Shown here piece after piece: positions 16,347 through 24,788 of a DNA stretch of 64,000 nucleotides (position 1 is the stretch's first letter; each line of letters begins with the position of its first letter). The notes under the pieces were generated by a model. The model saw only the letters and a list, made by a program, of their open reading frames with translations, was not told the origin of the DNA and ran no database searches. The position numbers and the translations under genes were made by a program. This DNA comes from Microlunatus antarcticus (GTDB lineage: Bacteria > Actinomycetota > Actinomycetes > Propionibacteriales > Propionibacteriaceae): contig NZ_JACHZG010000001.1 in NCBI RefSeq assembly GCF_014193425.1, positions 2,170,001 through 2,234,000 of the forward strand, read 5' to 3'.

Positions 16347-16520
16347 CATCTTCACAGGGACCTGCCGGCCGCCTGCTTGGCGTCACCGCAAGCCGACCGG
16401 CTAACGGGCACCCATGCGGGAGCGGGCGCTGTCTCATACCCCGCGCTCAACCACCGTCCTACGGAACCGAAGCGTGAAGAAGCGCAGCCCTTCGTCATCG
16501 CCTCGCCGAGCGAAGGCCGG

Positions 16521-17108
16521 TCAGGTCGAGCTGGCGACTTCGTCGATCAGCTGAGTCAGGGTCTCAGCAGACACCGGACCGATGATCCGCGCCGCGATCC
16601 TGCCCTGCTTGTCGATCACCGCGGTACTGGGGATCGCCTGCACCGGAAGGATGCCGTTGAACTTCAACAACTGCTGCGCGTCGGGGTCGAAGATGTGCGG
16701 GTAGGAGCTCCCGCTCGTCCGCAGGAACGCCCGGGCAGCCGCTCGCTGGTCGACGACGTCGAGGCCCACGAACGTCGCCTCCTCGGCTGTGGACCGTGCT
16801 GCGGCCTCGAGCGCACCGGCCTCGCCCCTGCACGGCCCACACGTCGACTGCCACACGTTCACCACGACCACCTTGCCCGGATGACTGATCGAGGCCACAC
16901 CGCTGCGGCTGACGAGCGGACCCTCGATGCTCGGCGCATCCTTCCGGTCAACCTCGTCGAACCGAGTCAACCCCGGGCTGACGCCCAAGCCGCTATCAGC
17001 GTCGTCGTTCTTTCCGAGCGGCGTAGCCACCAAGAAGACCGCCACAACGACCGCCACCAAGAACGCGGCCGTGGCTGCTGTCGAGGCAACTTTCCACCCG
17101 ACAGGCAC
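16521..17108 (-). CDS. TlpA/ResA-like membrane-anchored thioredoxin
   Basis: This 195-residue protein has an N-terminal membrane anchor (about residues 10-30, TAATAAFLVAVVVAVFLVAT) and an extracytoplasmic thioredoxin fold. The active site is VNVWQSTCGPCRGEAGALE near residue 90 (CGPC), and the cis-proline segment is QAIPSTAVIDKQGRI. It would reduce or form disulfides in exported proteins, for instance during c-type cytochrome maturation. It is a cargo gene, transcribed in the same direction as the peroxiredoxin remnant. Confidence 0.82.
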   Translation of the reverse strand: MPVGWKVASTAATAAFLVAVVVAVFLVATPLGKNDDADSGLGVSPGLTRFDEVDRKDAPSIEGPLVSRSGVASISHPGKVVVVNVWQSTCGPCRGEAGALEAAARSTAEEATFVGLDVVDQRAAARAFLRTSGSSYPHIFDPDAQQLLKFNGILPVQAIPSTAVIDKQGRIAARIIGPVSAETLTQLIDEVASST

Positions 17109-17270
17109 AACTCAGACGTTACCGCGGTGGAGCTCCTGCGGTCACGCGTGAGCCGTCTGTCAACGGCGGGTGAAATCGGACCCCTAGACGACGGCCGAAA
17201 ATGGACCCCCTTGGGGAACCAATTCTTGCCACGAAGCCACGGCGGCAGGTCGCGGTTCTAGGGTGGGCGG

Positions 17271-17552
17271 GTGAGCTTCGACTGGAAGAAGCTGGATCGC
17301 GATCAGCGAGAGCGGGATGCTCGGCTGACGCCCGTGCTGGGCGCCGTGTGGTTGATCGGCGGAGTCGTCATGCTGGCGGTTGGCTTCTTCACTGATCACC
17401 TGAGCAGGGGCCTGGTTTCGTCGTTGTTCTGGGTCATCCTCGGCGCTGCAACGCTGGCGGTGGGGATTGGGCTACGCAAGCGGAACCGCAGAGCCGCCGA
17501 GCAGGTGGGCGGCGAGTCGGACCGCGGGCCGGGTTCGGTTACTCCGACGTAG
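17271..17552 (+). CDS. Small membrane protein, passenger within IS21 element
   Basis: This 93-residue protein from GTG 17271 has a basic/acidic N-terminus (SFDWKKLDRDQRERDARL) and two hydrophobic helices (GAVWLIGGVVMLAVGFF and LFWVILGAATLAVGIGL). The tail is polar. Its 3' end overlaps istB tail to tail by 14 bases. It is located between the left inverted repeat and istB, so it travels with the IS. No family was recognised; it may be a simple passenger or a captured cargo gene. Confidence 0.5.
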   Translation: MSFDWKKLDRDQRERDARLTPVLGAVWLIGGVVMLAVGFFTDHLSRGLVSSLFWVILGAATLAVGIGLRKRNRRAAEQVGGESDRGPGSVTPT

Positions 17553-18336
17553 TCGGCGCCGGAGTGCGGCCGAGGTCGCGGTTGCGGAGGCGGTAGCTGT
17601 CGCCTTTGAGGGCGATGACTTCGGCGTGGTGGACGAGGCGGTCGATCATGGCTGCAGCGACGACGTCGTCGCCGAAGACCTCGCCCCACCGGCCGAACGG
17701 CTTGTTCGAGGTCACGATCAGCGAGGCGCGTTCGTAGCGGGCGGAGACGAGCTGGAAGAACAGGTTTGCCGCTTCGGGTTCGAACGGGATGTAGCCGACC
17801 TCGTCGATGACGAGCAGCGGGTAGCGGCCCAGCCGGGTGAGCTCGGCTTGCAGGGTGCCGCCGTGGTGGGCGTCGGCGAGGCGGGTGACCCACTGCGATG
17901 CGGTGGCGAACAAGACCCGGTGTCCAGCCTGGCAGGCGCGGATCGCGAGGCCGGTGGCGAGGTGGGTCTTCCCGGTCCCGGGCGGGCCCAGCAGCAAGAC
18001 GTTGTCTTTCGCGGTGACGAAGTCGAGGGTGCCCAGGTGCGCAACCAGGTCTCGCTTGAGGCCGCGGGCGTGGTCGAAGTCGAACTCCTCCAGGCTCTTG
18101 CGCGACGGGAACTTCGCGGCACGGATCCGGCCCTCGCCGCCGTGCGACTCCCGGGCGGAGACCTCGCGCTGCAGGCACGCGACGAGGAACTCCTCGTGCG
18201 TCCACGACTCCTCCCGGGCTCGTGGCGCGAGGCGTTCGACCGCATCGCGCAGCGTGGGCGCCTTCAACGCCCGCGTCAGGTAGGCCATCTCCGCAGCCAT
18301 GTCACGACCGCTGCTGGTCGTCGTCTTGGCTGCCAT
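17539..18336 (-). CDS. istB: IS21-family helper ATPase IstB
   Basis: This 265-residue AAA+ protein has Walker A LLGPPGTGKTHLA and Walker B LLVIDEVGYIPF, followed by sensor motif LIVTSNKPFGRWGEVF, all classical for IstB/DnaC-like helper ATPases. IstB remodels target DNA and activates the IstA transposase. Its ATG at 18336 overlaps the istA stop (TGATG). The frame is open to 18792 upstream, but that part lies in istA and is not IstB. Confidence 0.92.
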   Translation of the reverse strand: MAAKTTTSSGRDMAAEMAYLTRALKAPTLRDAVERLAPRAREESWTHEEFLVACLQREVSARESHGGEGRIRAAKFPSRKSLEEFDFDHARGLKRDLVAHLGTLDFVTAKDNVLLLGPPGTGKTHLATGLAIRACQAGHRVLFATASQWVTRLADAHHGGTLQAELTRLGRYPLLVIDEVGYIPFEPEAANLFFQLVSARYERASLIVTSNKPFGRWGEVFGDDVVAAAMIDRLVHHAEVIALKGDSYRLRNRDLGRTPAPTTSE

Positions 18337-19571
18337 CAGGCCACCTCGACGTTGTCGAGGCCGAATGCGGCGTCGTAGTCGCTGAGCTGCCGTTGCTCGA
18401 TCTGCTCGACCTGCGCAGTCGTGACCGGACCTCGCGTGTGAAGGTGGTGGCGTAGCTGTTGGGCGGTGAGGGCGTGGGCGAGGTCGGTGATCGTCTGGTG
18501 CGCGGCCCAGCAGCGGGCATGGGACCCGACCGGGCGGCCGTCGCAGGTGATGGTGACCGTCTCCAGGTCCGCGCTCACCTCGACCCGGCGCCCAACCGCG
18601 GACGGGGCCACGGAGTAGTCGTTGCTCGCGACCCGGACGTAGTGGTCGCGGGGCAGCCGCAACGAGGCCCGCCACCCGACCACCGGCGCGACGGGCGGCA
18701 AGGTCAGCATCGCGGCCAGGTCGGCCTCGAGCCGGTCGGCGGGGCGGCAGCCGAGGCGGCGGTGCTGGCGCCGGTTCGCCAACACCAGCCACGCCTGGAG
18801 CTGATCGTTGAAGTCAGCCGGGCCGGTGAACGTCCTGCCGGGCAGGAAGCTGGTCTCGAGGTAGCCGTTGGCCCGCTCGACCAGGCCCTTCGCTTCCGGG
18901 TCACGGGGCCGGCACTGCACCACCTTGACGCCGAGCATGCCGCGGAACGCGTCGAACTCCTCGGTCAACTTCGGCCGACCCGCCCGCCACGACCCGACCG
19001 CGGACTCGTTGTCCCACACCAACGCCCGCGGCACCTTCCCCAGCTGAGAGAGCAGCCACCAGTGCCCGGCGATCAGGTCCAAGCCCTGCCTCGATGGCAG
19101 CAGCAGCGCGGAGATCCAGCGTGAGTAACCCGACACCATCACCAGCACCGGCGGCCGACCTACCTGACCGGCGCCGAGCGGCACATCGACCGGCGGGAAC
19201 CACAAGTCGCACTGCATCAACTCCCCGGCCAAGTAGGTCGTGCGCGACGCCGGATCGGGTGGGACGAACAGCGGCCGCAAGACTCGGACCCGGTCTTTTA
19301 AGATCGTCAGCGAGTGCGTCCAGCCGATCCGCTCGGCGATCACCGTCAACGGCATTGTCGGCCACAACGCGAGCAGCTCACGGATCTGCGGCTCGACGCC
19401 GTCGACCAGCGACCCCTTCCCAGCCCGCTCGTAGCGCGGTGGCTCGTCTGCTGCCAACGCCCGACGGACCGCGTTACGCGACACCCCCGTCTTGCGCACG
19501 ATCGCCTTGATCGGCATTCCATCAGCCCGATGCAGCCTGCGGATCTCGGCCCAGTCCTCCACCGTCAACAC
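18336..19571 (-). CDS. istA: IS21-family transposase IstA
   Basis: This 411-residue DDE transposase has an N-terminal HTH (WAEIRRLHRADGMPIKAIVRKTGVSRNAVRRAL) and an integrase core with ELMQCDLWFPPVD (Asp), ALVWDNESAVGS (Asp) and DPEAKGLVERANGYLE (Glu). A C-terminal Mu-transposase-like beta barrel (Mu_transpos_C-like; YSVAPSAVGRRVEVSADLETV) follows. It is intact and coupled to istB. Confidence 0.93.
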   Translation of the reverse strand: MLTVEDWAEIRRLHRADGMPIKAIVRKTGVSRNAVRRALAADEPPRYERAGKGSLVDGVEPQIRELLALWPTMPLTVIAERIGWTHSLTILKDRVRVLRPLFVPPDPASRTTYLAGELMQCDLWFPPVDVPLGAGQVGRPPVLVMVSGYSRWISALLLPSRQGLDLIAGHWWLLSQLGKVPRALVWDNESAVGSWRAGRPKLTEEFDAFRGMLGVKVVQCRPRDPEAKGLVERANGYLETSFLPGRTFTGPADFNDQLQAWLVLANRRQHRRLGCRPADRLEADLAAMLTLPPVAPVVGWRASLRLPRDHYVRVASNDYSVAPSAVGRRVEVSADLETVTITCDGRPVGSHARCWAAHQTITDLAHALTAQQLRHHLHTRGPVTTAQVEQIEQRQLSDYDAAFGLDNVEVA

Positions 19572-19628
19572 CCCTCATCGTCAACGCGGGGGGTCCGTTT
19601 TCGCCCGTCGTCTGGGGGTCAGTTTTCA

Positions 19629-19907
19629 GCCGTCGGCGACACCGTCCGCCCCAGGGGCGCAGGTCGTCTTCTCAAGCCGACCACCCTGCGGGCCTAGCGT
19701 CCGGGGAGCAGCCGTCGCAGTGATCGACCGTCGTGCGGAGCACGCAACCCGACCCTCTACCAAGGCATAGGCGGTGTCAGACCTTCTCTTCCATGTGGCC
19801 CAGGCCGGCCAGGTCCCCAGGGAGATTGACGCCCCGGAGATACGCCCACCCGTGCACCACTCACCGGCACTCGACTGGCCTTCGTCGGTGGTACCTAAGG
19901 TGAGCGT
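19629..19907. other. Gap with two cargo-gap motif copies
   Basis: No gene is supported between the IS21 end and the kinase-like gene. Two motif copies are present (GACCACCCTGCGGGCC at 19679 and GACCGTCGTGCGGAGC at 19726), the second nearly identical to those at 6695 and 14508. Confidence 0.45.
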
Positions 19908-20453
19908 GTGGTGATCGAGCCCTACGTCATCTTCCTCAACGGCTCCTACGGCGTAGGTAAGTCCTCGACGCTCGACCACCTGGGCGACCTACTAGCCGAG
20001 CACGGCCGAGCCTTCAGCTTGATGGATGTCGACTGGTACCACCGCTCTTGGCCACCAGCAGAAGATGATCCCGAGAACGTGGTCACCGAAGCAGCCAACA
20101 TGACCGCGGTTTGGAGCAATTACCGCCAGGCCGGGCCACGACAACTGGTTGTAGCCGGTGTCATCGCCTCGACGACCGACCGAGACCGATACGAGCGGGT
20201 CTTCGATCTACCGGTCCGGATCGTCAGACTGGTGGCAGGGCCTGCGGTGACCGAGAAGCGCCCGCGGCGCCGCTACACCAAGCACCAGCATGCGGCTTTG
20301 ACGTGGCACCTTCAGCGACACGTGACGCTTCATGAGCAGCTAGCGCGAGCGGATCTGGACGAGCTGCTGGTCGACACCGACGAACGTGATCCCCAAGCAG
20401 CGGCGACCCAGGTGGCCGAGCACTTCGGCTTGCTCCAACCGCTCAACGGATAG
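19908..20453 (+). CDS. P-loop nucleotide kinase-like protein
   Basis: This 181-residue cytoplasmic protein has Walker A FLNGSYGVGKSSTLDHL at residues 8-24, an SLMDVDWYH segment like the acidic second strand of nucleoside/antibiotic kinases, and VTEKRPRRRYTK near residue 113, which resembles a lid with arginines. It belongs to the AAA/adenylate-kinase-like P-loop group seen in phosphotransferases of the chloramphenicol-phosphotransferase type. The substrate cannot be assigned. It starts at GTG 19908 and is followed 51 bases later by a methyltransferase gene on the same strand. Confidence 0.62.
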   Translation: MVIEPYVIFLNGSYGVGKSSTLDHLGDLLAEHGRAFSLMDVDWYHRSWPPAEDDPENVVTEAANMTAVWSNYRQAGPRQLVVAGVIASTTDRDRYERVFDLPVRIVRLVAGPAVTEKRPRRRYTKHQHAALTWHLQRHVTLHEQLARADLDELLVDTDERDPQAAATQVAEHFGLLQPLNG

Positions 20454-20504
20454 ACCACAAGCCGACCGTCAAGCGAGAACGCCGAATCTGGCAGCATCCG
20501 TCTC

Positions 20505-21179
20505 GTGACGCTACGGAGCTGGGTGCAGACGTTCGCCGGCGGCACCTTCTCGACCTCGATGGCCAAGCTCAACGCCCGACACCCGTGGAGCCACAACGAC
20601 TATTTCCACAGCTGGATCCTGGCCAACCTGCCGGAGCCGTGCACGGTCGCGCTCGACGTCGGGTGCGGACGGGGCGGACTTGCTGCGGCGCTCTCACCCC
20701 ACGTCGACCGGGTGATCGGCAACGACGTCGACGAGACCATGCGCCTCGAGGCCAGCCGGCGGTGCGCCGGCCTGCCCAACGTCACCATCACCGGCGGCCC
20801 ATGGGTCGACGGGAACGAGGACCTCGACCTCGTCACGATGGTCGCTGTCCTGCACCACCTCGACGTCGCCGACGCTCTGGCCCACGTGTGTCGACGTCTC
20901 CGATCTGCAGGCCGTTTTCTGGCTGTAGGGCTCGCCCCTCCAACGACTGCTCGCGACTACGCCTGGGACGTCGCCTCCATCGTCACCAACCCGGTCATCG
21001 GCTACGTGACGCATCCCTGGCCCAGCAAAGAAGGAGCCCCCACGCATCTCTCGGTCCCTGTTCGCGACCCGACCCTGCCCTTCGACCAGCTGCGCCGGCT
21101 TCTAGATCAACTGATGCCGGGAGCCATCCTCCAGCACCGACTCGGCTTCCGACACACCATCGAGTGGACGAAGCCCTGA
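20505..21179 (+). CDS. Class I SAM-dependent methyltransferase
   Basis: This 224-residue protein has SAM-binding motif I VALDVGCGRGGLAAAL, motif II VIGNDVDETM and the post-motif VTMVAVLHHLD, all of the Methyltransf_11/25 kind. The N-terminal HPWSHNDYFHSWIL segment is typical of small-molecule methyltransferases in actinobacteria. The substrate is unknown. It starts at GTG 20505. A cargo-gap motif variant lies in the gap before it (20464-20480). Confidence 0.82.
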   Translation: MTLRSWVQTFAGGTFSTSMAKLNARHPWSHNDYFHSWILANLPEPCTVALDVGCGRGGLAAALSPHVDRVIGNDVDETMRLEASRRCAGLPNVTITGGPWVDGNEDLDLVTMVAVLHHLDVADALAHVCRRLRSAGRFLAVGLAPPTTARDYAWDVASIVTNPVIGYVTHPWPSKEGAPTHLSVPVRDPTLPFDQLRRLLDQLMPGAILQHRLGFRHTIEWTKP

Positions 21180-21247
21180 GCGGCTGATCAGCCGAGGCGA
21201 CTTCGCTCAAGACGACCCTCTAGCGACGCGTAGCGACAGCCGATGGA

Positions 21248-21850
21248 TCAGAGGTTCGGCTCTAAGCGGCCGGCGGCAGCCGACCTGAGGCCGAACGAGG
21301 CAAGCCACTCCTGGACCCCCTGATCGTCCGTGGCAGATGCCTCCCAGGACACTGCCTCACCACCAGCTATCGGCGTTCCCTCGATGGCGAACAAGACAAC
21401 TCCGGACCCTCGAACCTCGATCGTGACCGTGCACCCCGCGTACTCGCCTTCGGTGGCTACCGCAGTTAAACCATGAAGCGTTGCCCACCAGACGCTCAGA
21501 TCTCCCTCGGGCATCACCAACACTCGCAGTGCGTCGACGACACGCTTTAGGGCATCTCGTTGCCCCTCGGTCATGAGCGGGTCCCACCTCGTATGACAGC
21601 TCACTGCCTGCTCCAGAGCAACAACGAGAGCGGGCCGGTGGGGTTCGCGGCCCCAGGACAGTGCAGCCGTCAAGTGATCCTCGAGCAGATCCACGTCGCT
21701 CAGCAGGTCTACGCAGTCATCTCCCCACTCGCGGTCGAGCGCCACGACTGGACTCGGAAAGGTTGAACGCAACAGCTCGCGCAGGTCGCGGATGTTCCGC
21801 CTGCCTCTGCGCTCCCGCACCCACCTCACGGCTAGAGCCTCGCATCTCAC
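21248..21850 (-). CDS. Hypothetical protein
   Basis: A soluble protein of about 200 residues has no known domain. The frame is open to 21988, but sequence before about 21850 looks non-coding and holds a cargo-gap motif variant at 21907. I therefore favour GTG 21850 or GTG 21829. Visible features are an arginine-rich start (VRWVRERRGRRNIRDLRELL), an acidic centre (DDCVDLLSDVDLLEDHL) and a C-terminal beta-rich half (TVTIEVRGSGVVLFAIEGTP). Unrecognised. Confidence 0.45.
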   Translation of the reverse strand: MRCEALAVRWVRERRGRRNIRDLRELLRSTFPSPVVALDREWGDDCVDLLSDVDLLEDHLTAALSWGREPHRPALVVALEQAVSCHTRWDPLMTEGQRDALKRVVDALRVLVMPEGDLSVWWATLHGLTAVATEGEYAGCTVTIEVRGSGVVLFAIEGTPIAGGEAVSWEASATDDQGVQEWLASFGLRSAAAGRLEPNL

Positions 21851-22235
21851 TGTGGAACGGCGATGCCGGACGGCCGAGCCCGGTTGCACACCCGTGCTCG
21901 TAAGCCGTCCGTCGAGCGGAAGCGACGCTGCTGAACCTAAGCAGCCCCGGCTCGCGCTGGTCGAGATCTTCGTATGACCCGCTCGCAAAAATGCCCGGTC
22001 AACGGGGTAGTTGCGAAGCAGTAGGTGACGTGAGCGAGCCGATGAGTGGCTATGCCCGTGTCCCTGCGGTCGCCAGGAGTCTCGCGGCTCCCACGCCGGG
22101 CCTGCCGGCGTCGGCTCCGACGACCCCGCTGGCGTGCCACTGAGGTCCCTGTTGCGCCGGCGTCAGTGACAGAGTCGCTGCGACAGTGAGCAGGTTCGGG
22201 ACAAGCCGGGTAACCGAACTGCCTACGGATCCCCG

Positions 22236-24788
22236 CTAGAGGCGGGGGTCGACGGGTTCGGACTCGAGGGCGAGGACGGCGAAGACGGGTTCGTAGACGC
22301 GCCAGAGGGGCTCGCGCTGCGCGGCGCGTTCGAGGGACTCGATGCCGAGGGCGTACTCGCGGCTGGCCAGCGAGCGTTTGTGGCCGAGGTTGCGGTCGCG
22401 GAGCCGTTCCAGGTTGGCGGGCTCGGTGTAGTCGGGGCCGTAGATGATGCGCAGGTATTCACGACCGCGGACCTTGATCCCGGGCTGGGCGTAGCCGCGC
22501 CCGGTAGCGACCAGGTTGGCGAAGGGCTTCACGACCATGCCCTCGCCGCCTGCGCCCGTGCGGTCCTCCCACCAAGTCACGGCGGCAGCGACCGAGGCAG
22601 GGTCGGTGGTGTCGACGAGGGTGCTCCGCGTGGGTCGGACGAGGGCCGGTGCAGCCGCGGCGAGGCGGTCGGCAAGGGCAAGGTGCCAGCCGTGGTCGTG
22701 ATCGGTCCAGGTCCGGCCCTCGGTCGCAAGCAGCTGGAACGGCGCCAGCTGGACGCCGTCCAGGCCGGAGGTGGGCCAGACGTAGCGGCGGTAGCTGTCG
22801 GTGAACGCCTCCGCGTTGCCGACTCGAGACACGGTCCGGGCCAGCAGTTCGGTGACATCGGTCCCGCGTGCGGCGACGGCCTCGAGCACACCGACCGCAG
22901 CGGGCAGCGCGGCGCGGGCGGCGGCGCCGACCGCGGCGTACTGGTGGCGGAGGAGCTCGTCGGCCTTGACCGACCAGGGCAGCAGCTCGGCGTCCAGCAG
23001 GAGCCAGTCGGTGTCGAGCTCGCCCCACAATCCGGTGTCGTCGACGGCTCGACGCAGCTGCTGCAGCAGCTGCTCGGTCTCGGCCGGCGCGAAGAACGGA
23101 CGCCCAGTACGGGTGTAGACAGCCCCAGACGCGCCGTCGCCGGCACCGAACCTCATCGCGGCGACCTCGGAGCTGCGGCAGAGCAGGACGACGGCGCGGG
23201 AGCCCATGTGCTTCTCCTCGCAGATCACCTGCTCGACTCCGGAGCGGCGGTAGTAGTCGAAGGCGGTGGTGGGGTGCTCGAGCAGGTCCCCGTCCGGGGT
23301 GGTGGCGGTGGGGGACATGGTCGGCGGGAGGTAGAGCAGCCAGCGCGGTTCGAGAGCGAAGCGGCTCATCACCTCCAGGGCGCCGGCGGCGTTCTCCTCG
23401 CGCACCGTGACGCGGCCGGCCAGGCGGGTGTCGACCCCGCGCTTGCCGAGGACGTCGGTGATGACCAGCTCGTCTGGTTCACGGGTGGCCGCCGGAGCGG
23501 CTGCCGGGTTGAGGAACGGTCTGGCCGGCTCGTACCAGACCTGCTGGGCCGGGACCGAGACGACCTCCTTCTCCGGATAGCGGAGCGCCGAGAGGTGGCC
23601 GCCGAACACGCACCCGGTGTCCAGGCACATCGTGTTGTTGACCCACTCGGGTGTCGGGGTCGGCGTGTGGCCGTAGAGGACCATCGTCTTGCCGCGGTAC
23701 TCGTCGGCCCACGGGTAGCGCACCGGCAGGCCGAACTCGTCGGTCTCCCCGGTGGTGTCGCCGTACAGGGCGAAGCTGCGGACCCGGGCCGAGGCGCGGC
23801 CGTGGTAAGCCTGCTTGAGCCCCGCGTGCGCGACGACCAGCCGGCCGCCGTCGAGGACCAGGTGCGAGACCAGGTCGTGGCAGAACTGCTCCACCTGCTC
23901 GCGAAACTCGGGCGGCTCGCCGGCCAGCTGTGCCAGCGTCGTCTCCAGCCCGTGGCTGACCTGCACGTCGCGGCCCTGCAGCGCACGCACGAGCTTGCTC
24001 TCGTGATTGCCGGGCACGCAGAGGGCGTGTCCGGCCGCGACCATGCCCATGACGAGCCGCAGCACACCTGGAGTGTCCGGGCCGCGGTCGACCAGGTCGC
24101 CGACGAACACCGCCTTGCGCTGCCCGGGCGGCTGGGCATCGACGGGCCGGCCCTGCTCGTCGCGGACCAGGTTGTAGCCGAGCTCGATGAGCAGGGACTC
24201 GAGCTCGGCCCGGCAGCCGTGCACGTCGCCGACGACGTCGAAAGGTCCCTGCTCGTGGCGGAAGTCGTTCAGGAGCCGCTCGCGGACGACGACCGCGTCG
24301 GTGACCTCCTGCTCGCTGCGCAGCACATGGACCTTGCGGAACCCCTCCTTCCCGAGCTGGCGAAGCGAGCGGCGGAGCTGGTCGCGCTGCCGCTTCACCA
24401 CCGAGTCCGGGTAGCTGCGTTCGGGACGGGAGGCGTTGCGGTCGAGGCAGACGCGTTCGGGCAGGTCGAGCACCACTGCCACCGGCAGCACGTCGTGGGC
24501 GCGAGCGAGGGCGACGAGCTGGCGGCGCGCCTCGGGCTGCACATTCGTCGCGTCGACCACCGTGAGGTGTCCGCCGTCGAGGCGGAGGCCGGCGACGTGG
24601 TGCAGAGCGTCGAAGGCGGCCGCGGTCGCCGACTGGTCGTTCTCATCGTTCGAGACCAGTCCTCGGAAGAAATCGCTGGAGAGGACCTCGAACGGGGCGA
24701 AGTGCTGCCGCGCGAACGTCGACTTCCCCGAACCGCTCGCCCCGACCAGGCAGACCAGCGACACCTCCGGCACCGCCAGCTCGCTCAC
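22236..24788 (-). CDS. pnkp: Polynucleotide kinase-phosphatase-ligase Pnkp (RNA repair)
   Basis: This 850-residue three-domain bacterial Pnkp heals and seals broken RNA. It has an N-terminal 5' kinase (Walker A VGASGSGKSTFAR, residues ~11-22) and a central metallophosphatase (VVGDVHGCRAE ~190, VGDLVDRGPDT, VPGNHES, VAHAG, LYGHT). The C-terminal ligase/adenylyltransferase domain has its nucleotide-binding Lys in CEEKHMGSRAVVLL near ~525. Length fits the family (about 850-870). It starts at GTG 24788, overlapping the hen1 stop (GTGA). With Hen1 it forms the known heterotetramer that repairs ribotoxin-cut tRNA and marks the junction by 2'-O-methylation. It is carried here as transposon cargo. 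Confidence 0.95.
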   Translation of the reverse strand: MSELAVPEVSLVCLVGASGSGKSTFARQHFAPFEVLSSDFFRGLVSNDENDQSATAAAFDALHHVAGLRLDGGHLTVVDATNVQPEARRQLVALARAHDVLPVAVVLDLPERVCLDRNASRPERSYPDSVVKRQRDQLRRSLRQLGKEGFRKVHVLRSEQEVTDAVVVRERLLNDFRHEQGPFDVVGDVHGCRAELESLLIELGYNLVRDEQGRPVDAQPPGQRKAVFVGDLVDRGPDTPGVLRLVMGMVAAGHALCVPGNHESKLVRALQGRDVQVSHGLETTLAQLAGEPPEFREQVEQFCHDLVSHLVLDGGRLVVAHAGLKQAYHGRASARVRSFALYGDTTGETDEFGLPVRYPWADEYRGKTMVLYGHTPTPTPEWVNNTMCLDTGCVFGGHLSALRYPEKEVVSVPAQQVWYEPARPFLNPAAAPAATREPDELVITDVLGKRGVDTRLAGRVTVREENAAGALEVMSRFALEPRWLLYLPPTMSPTATTPDGDLLEHPTTAFDYYRRSGVEQVICEEKHMGSRAVVLLCRSSEVAAMRFGAGDGASGAVYTRTGRPFFAPAETEQLLQQLRRAVDDTGLWGELDTDWLLLDAELLPWSVKADELLRHQYAAVGAAARAALPAAVGVLEAVAARGTDVTELLARTVSRVGNAEAFTDSYRRYVWPTSGLDGVQLAPFQLLATEGRTWTDHDHGWHLALADRLAAAAPALVRPTRSTLVDTTDPASVAAAVTWWEDRTGAGGEGMVVKPFANLVATGRGYAQPGIKVRGREYLRIIYGPDYTEPANLERLRDRNLGHKRSLASREYALGIESLERAAQREPLWRVYEPVFAVLALESEPVDPRL

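Larger units (their letters stand above)
17171..19628. mobile_element. IS21-family insertion sequence with passenger gene
   Basis: Inverted ends match over about 40 bases with mismatches; AGACGACGG followed by CGAAAA and GGACCCCC is shared. The left end begins TGAAATCGGACCCC at 17171; the right end, read inward, begins TGAAAACTGACCCC at 19628. Inside are istA and istB (TGATG overlap) and a third, convergent small membrane-protein gene near the left end. At 2458 bp it is at the upper side of IS21 sizes because of that passenger. A clear target duplication was not found. Confidence 0.85.

Noticed and set aside
6691-19741. Idea that the recurring gap motif is an integron attC site array.
   Set aside because: No integron integrase is present and the motif lacks paired R/L arms of attC; cargo genes also point in both directions.
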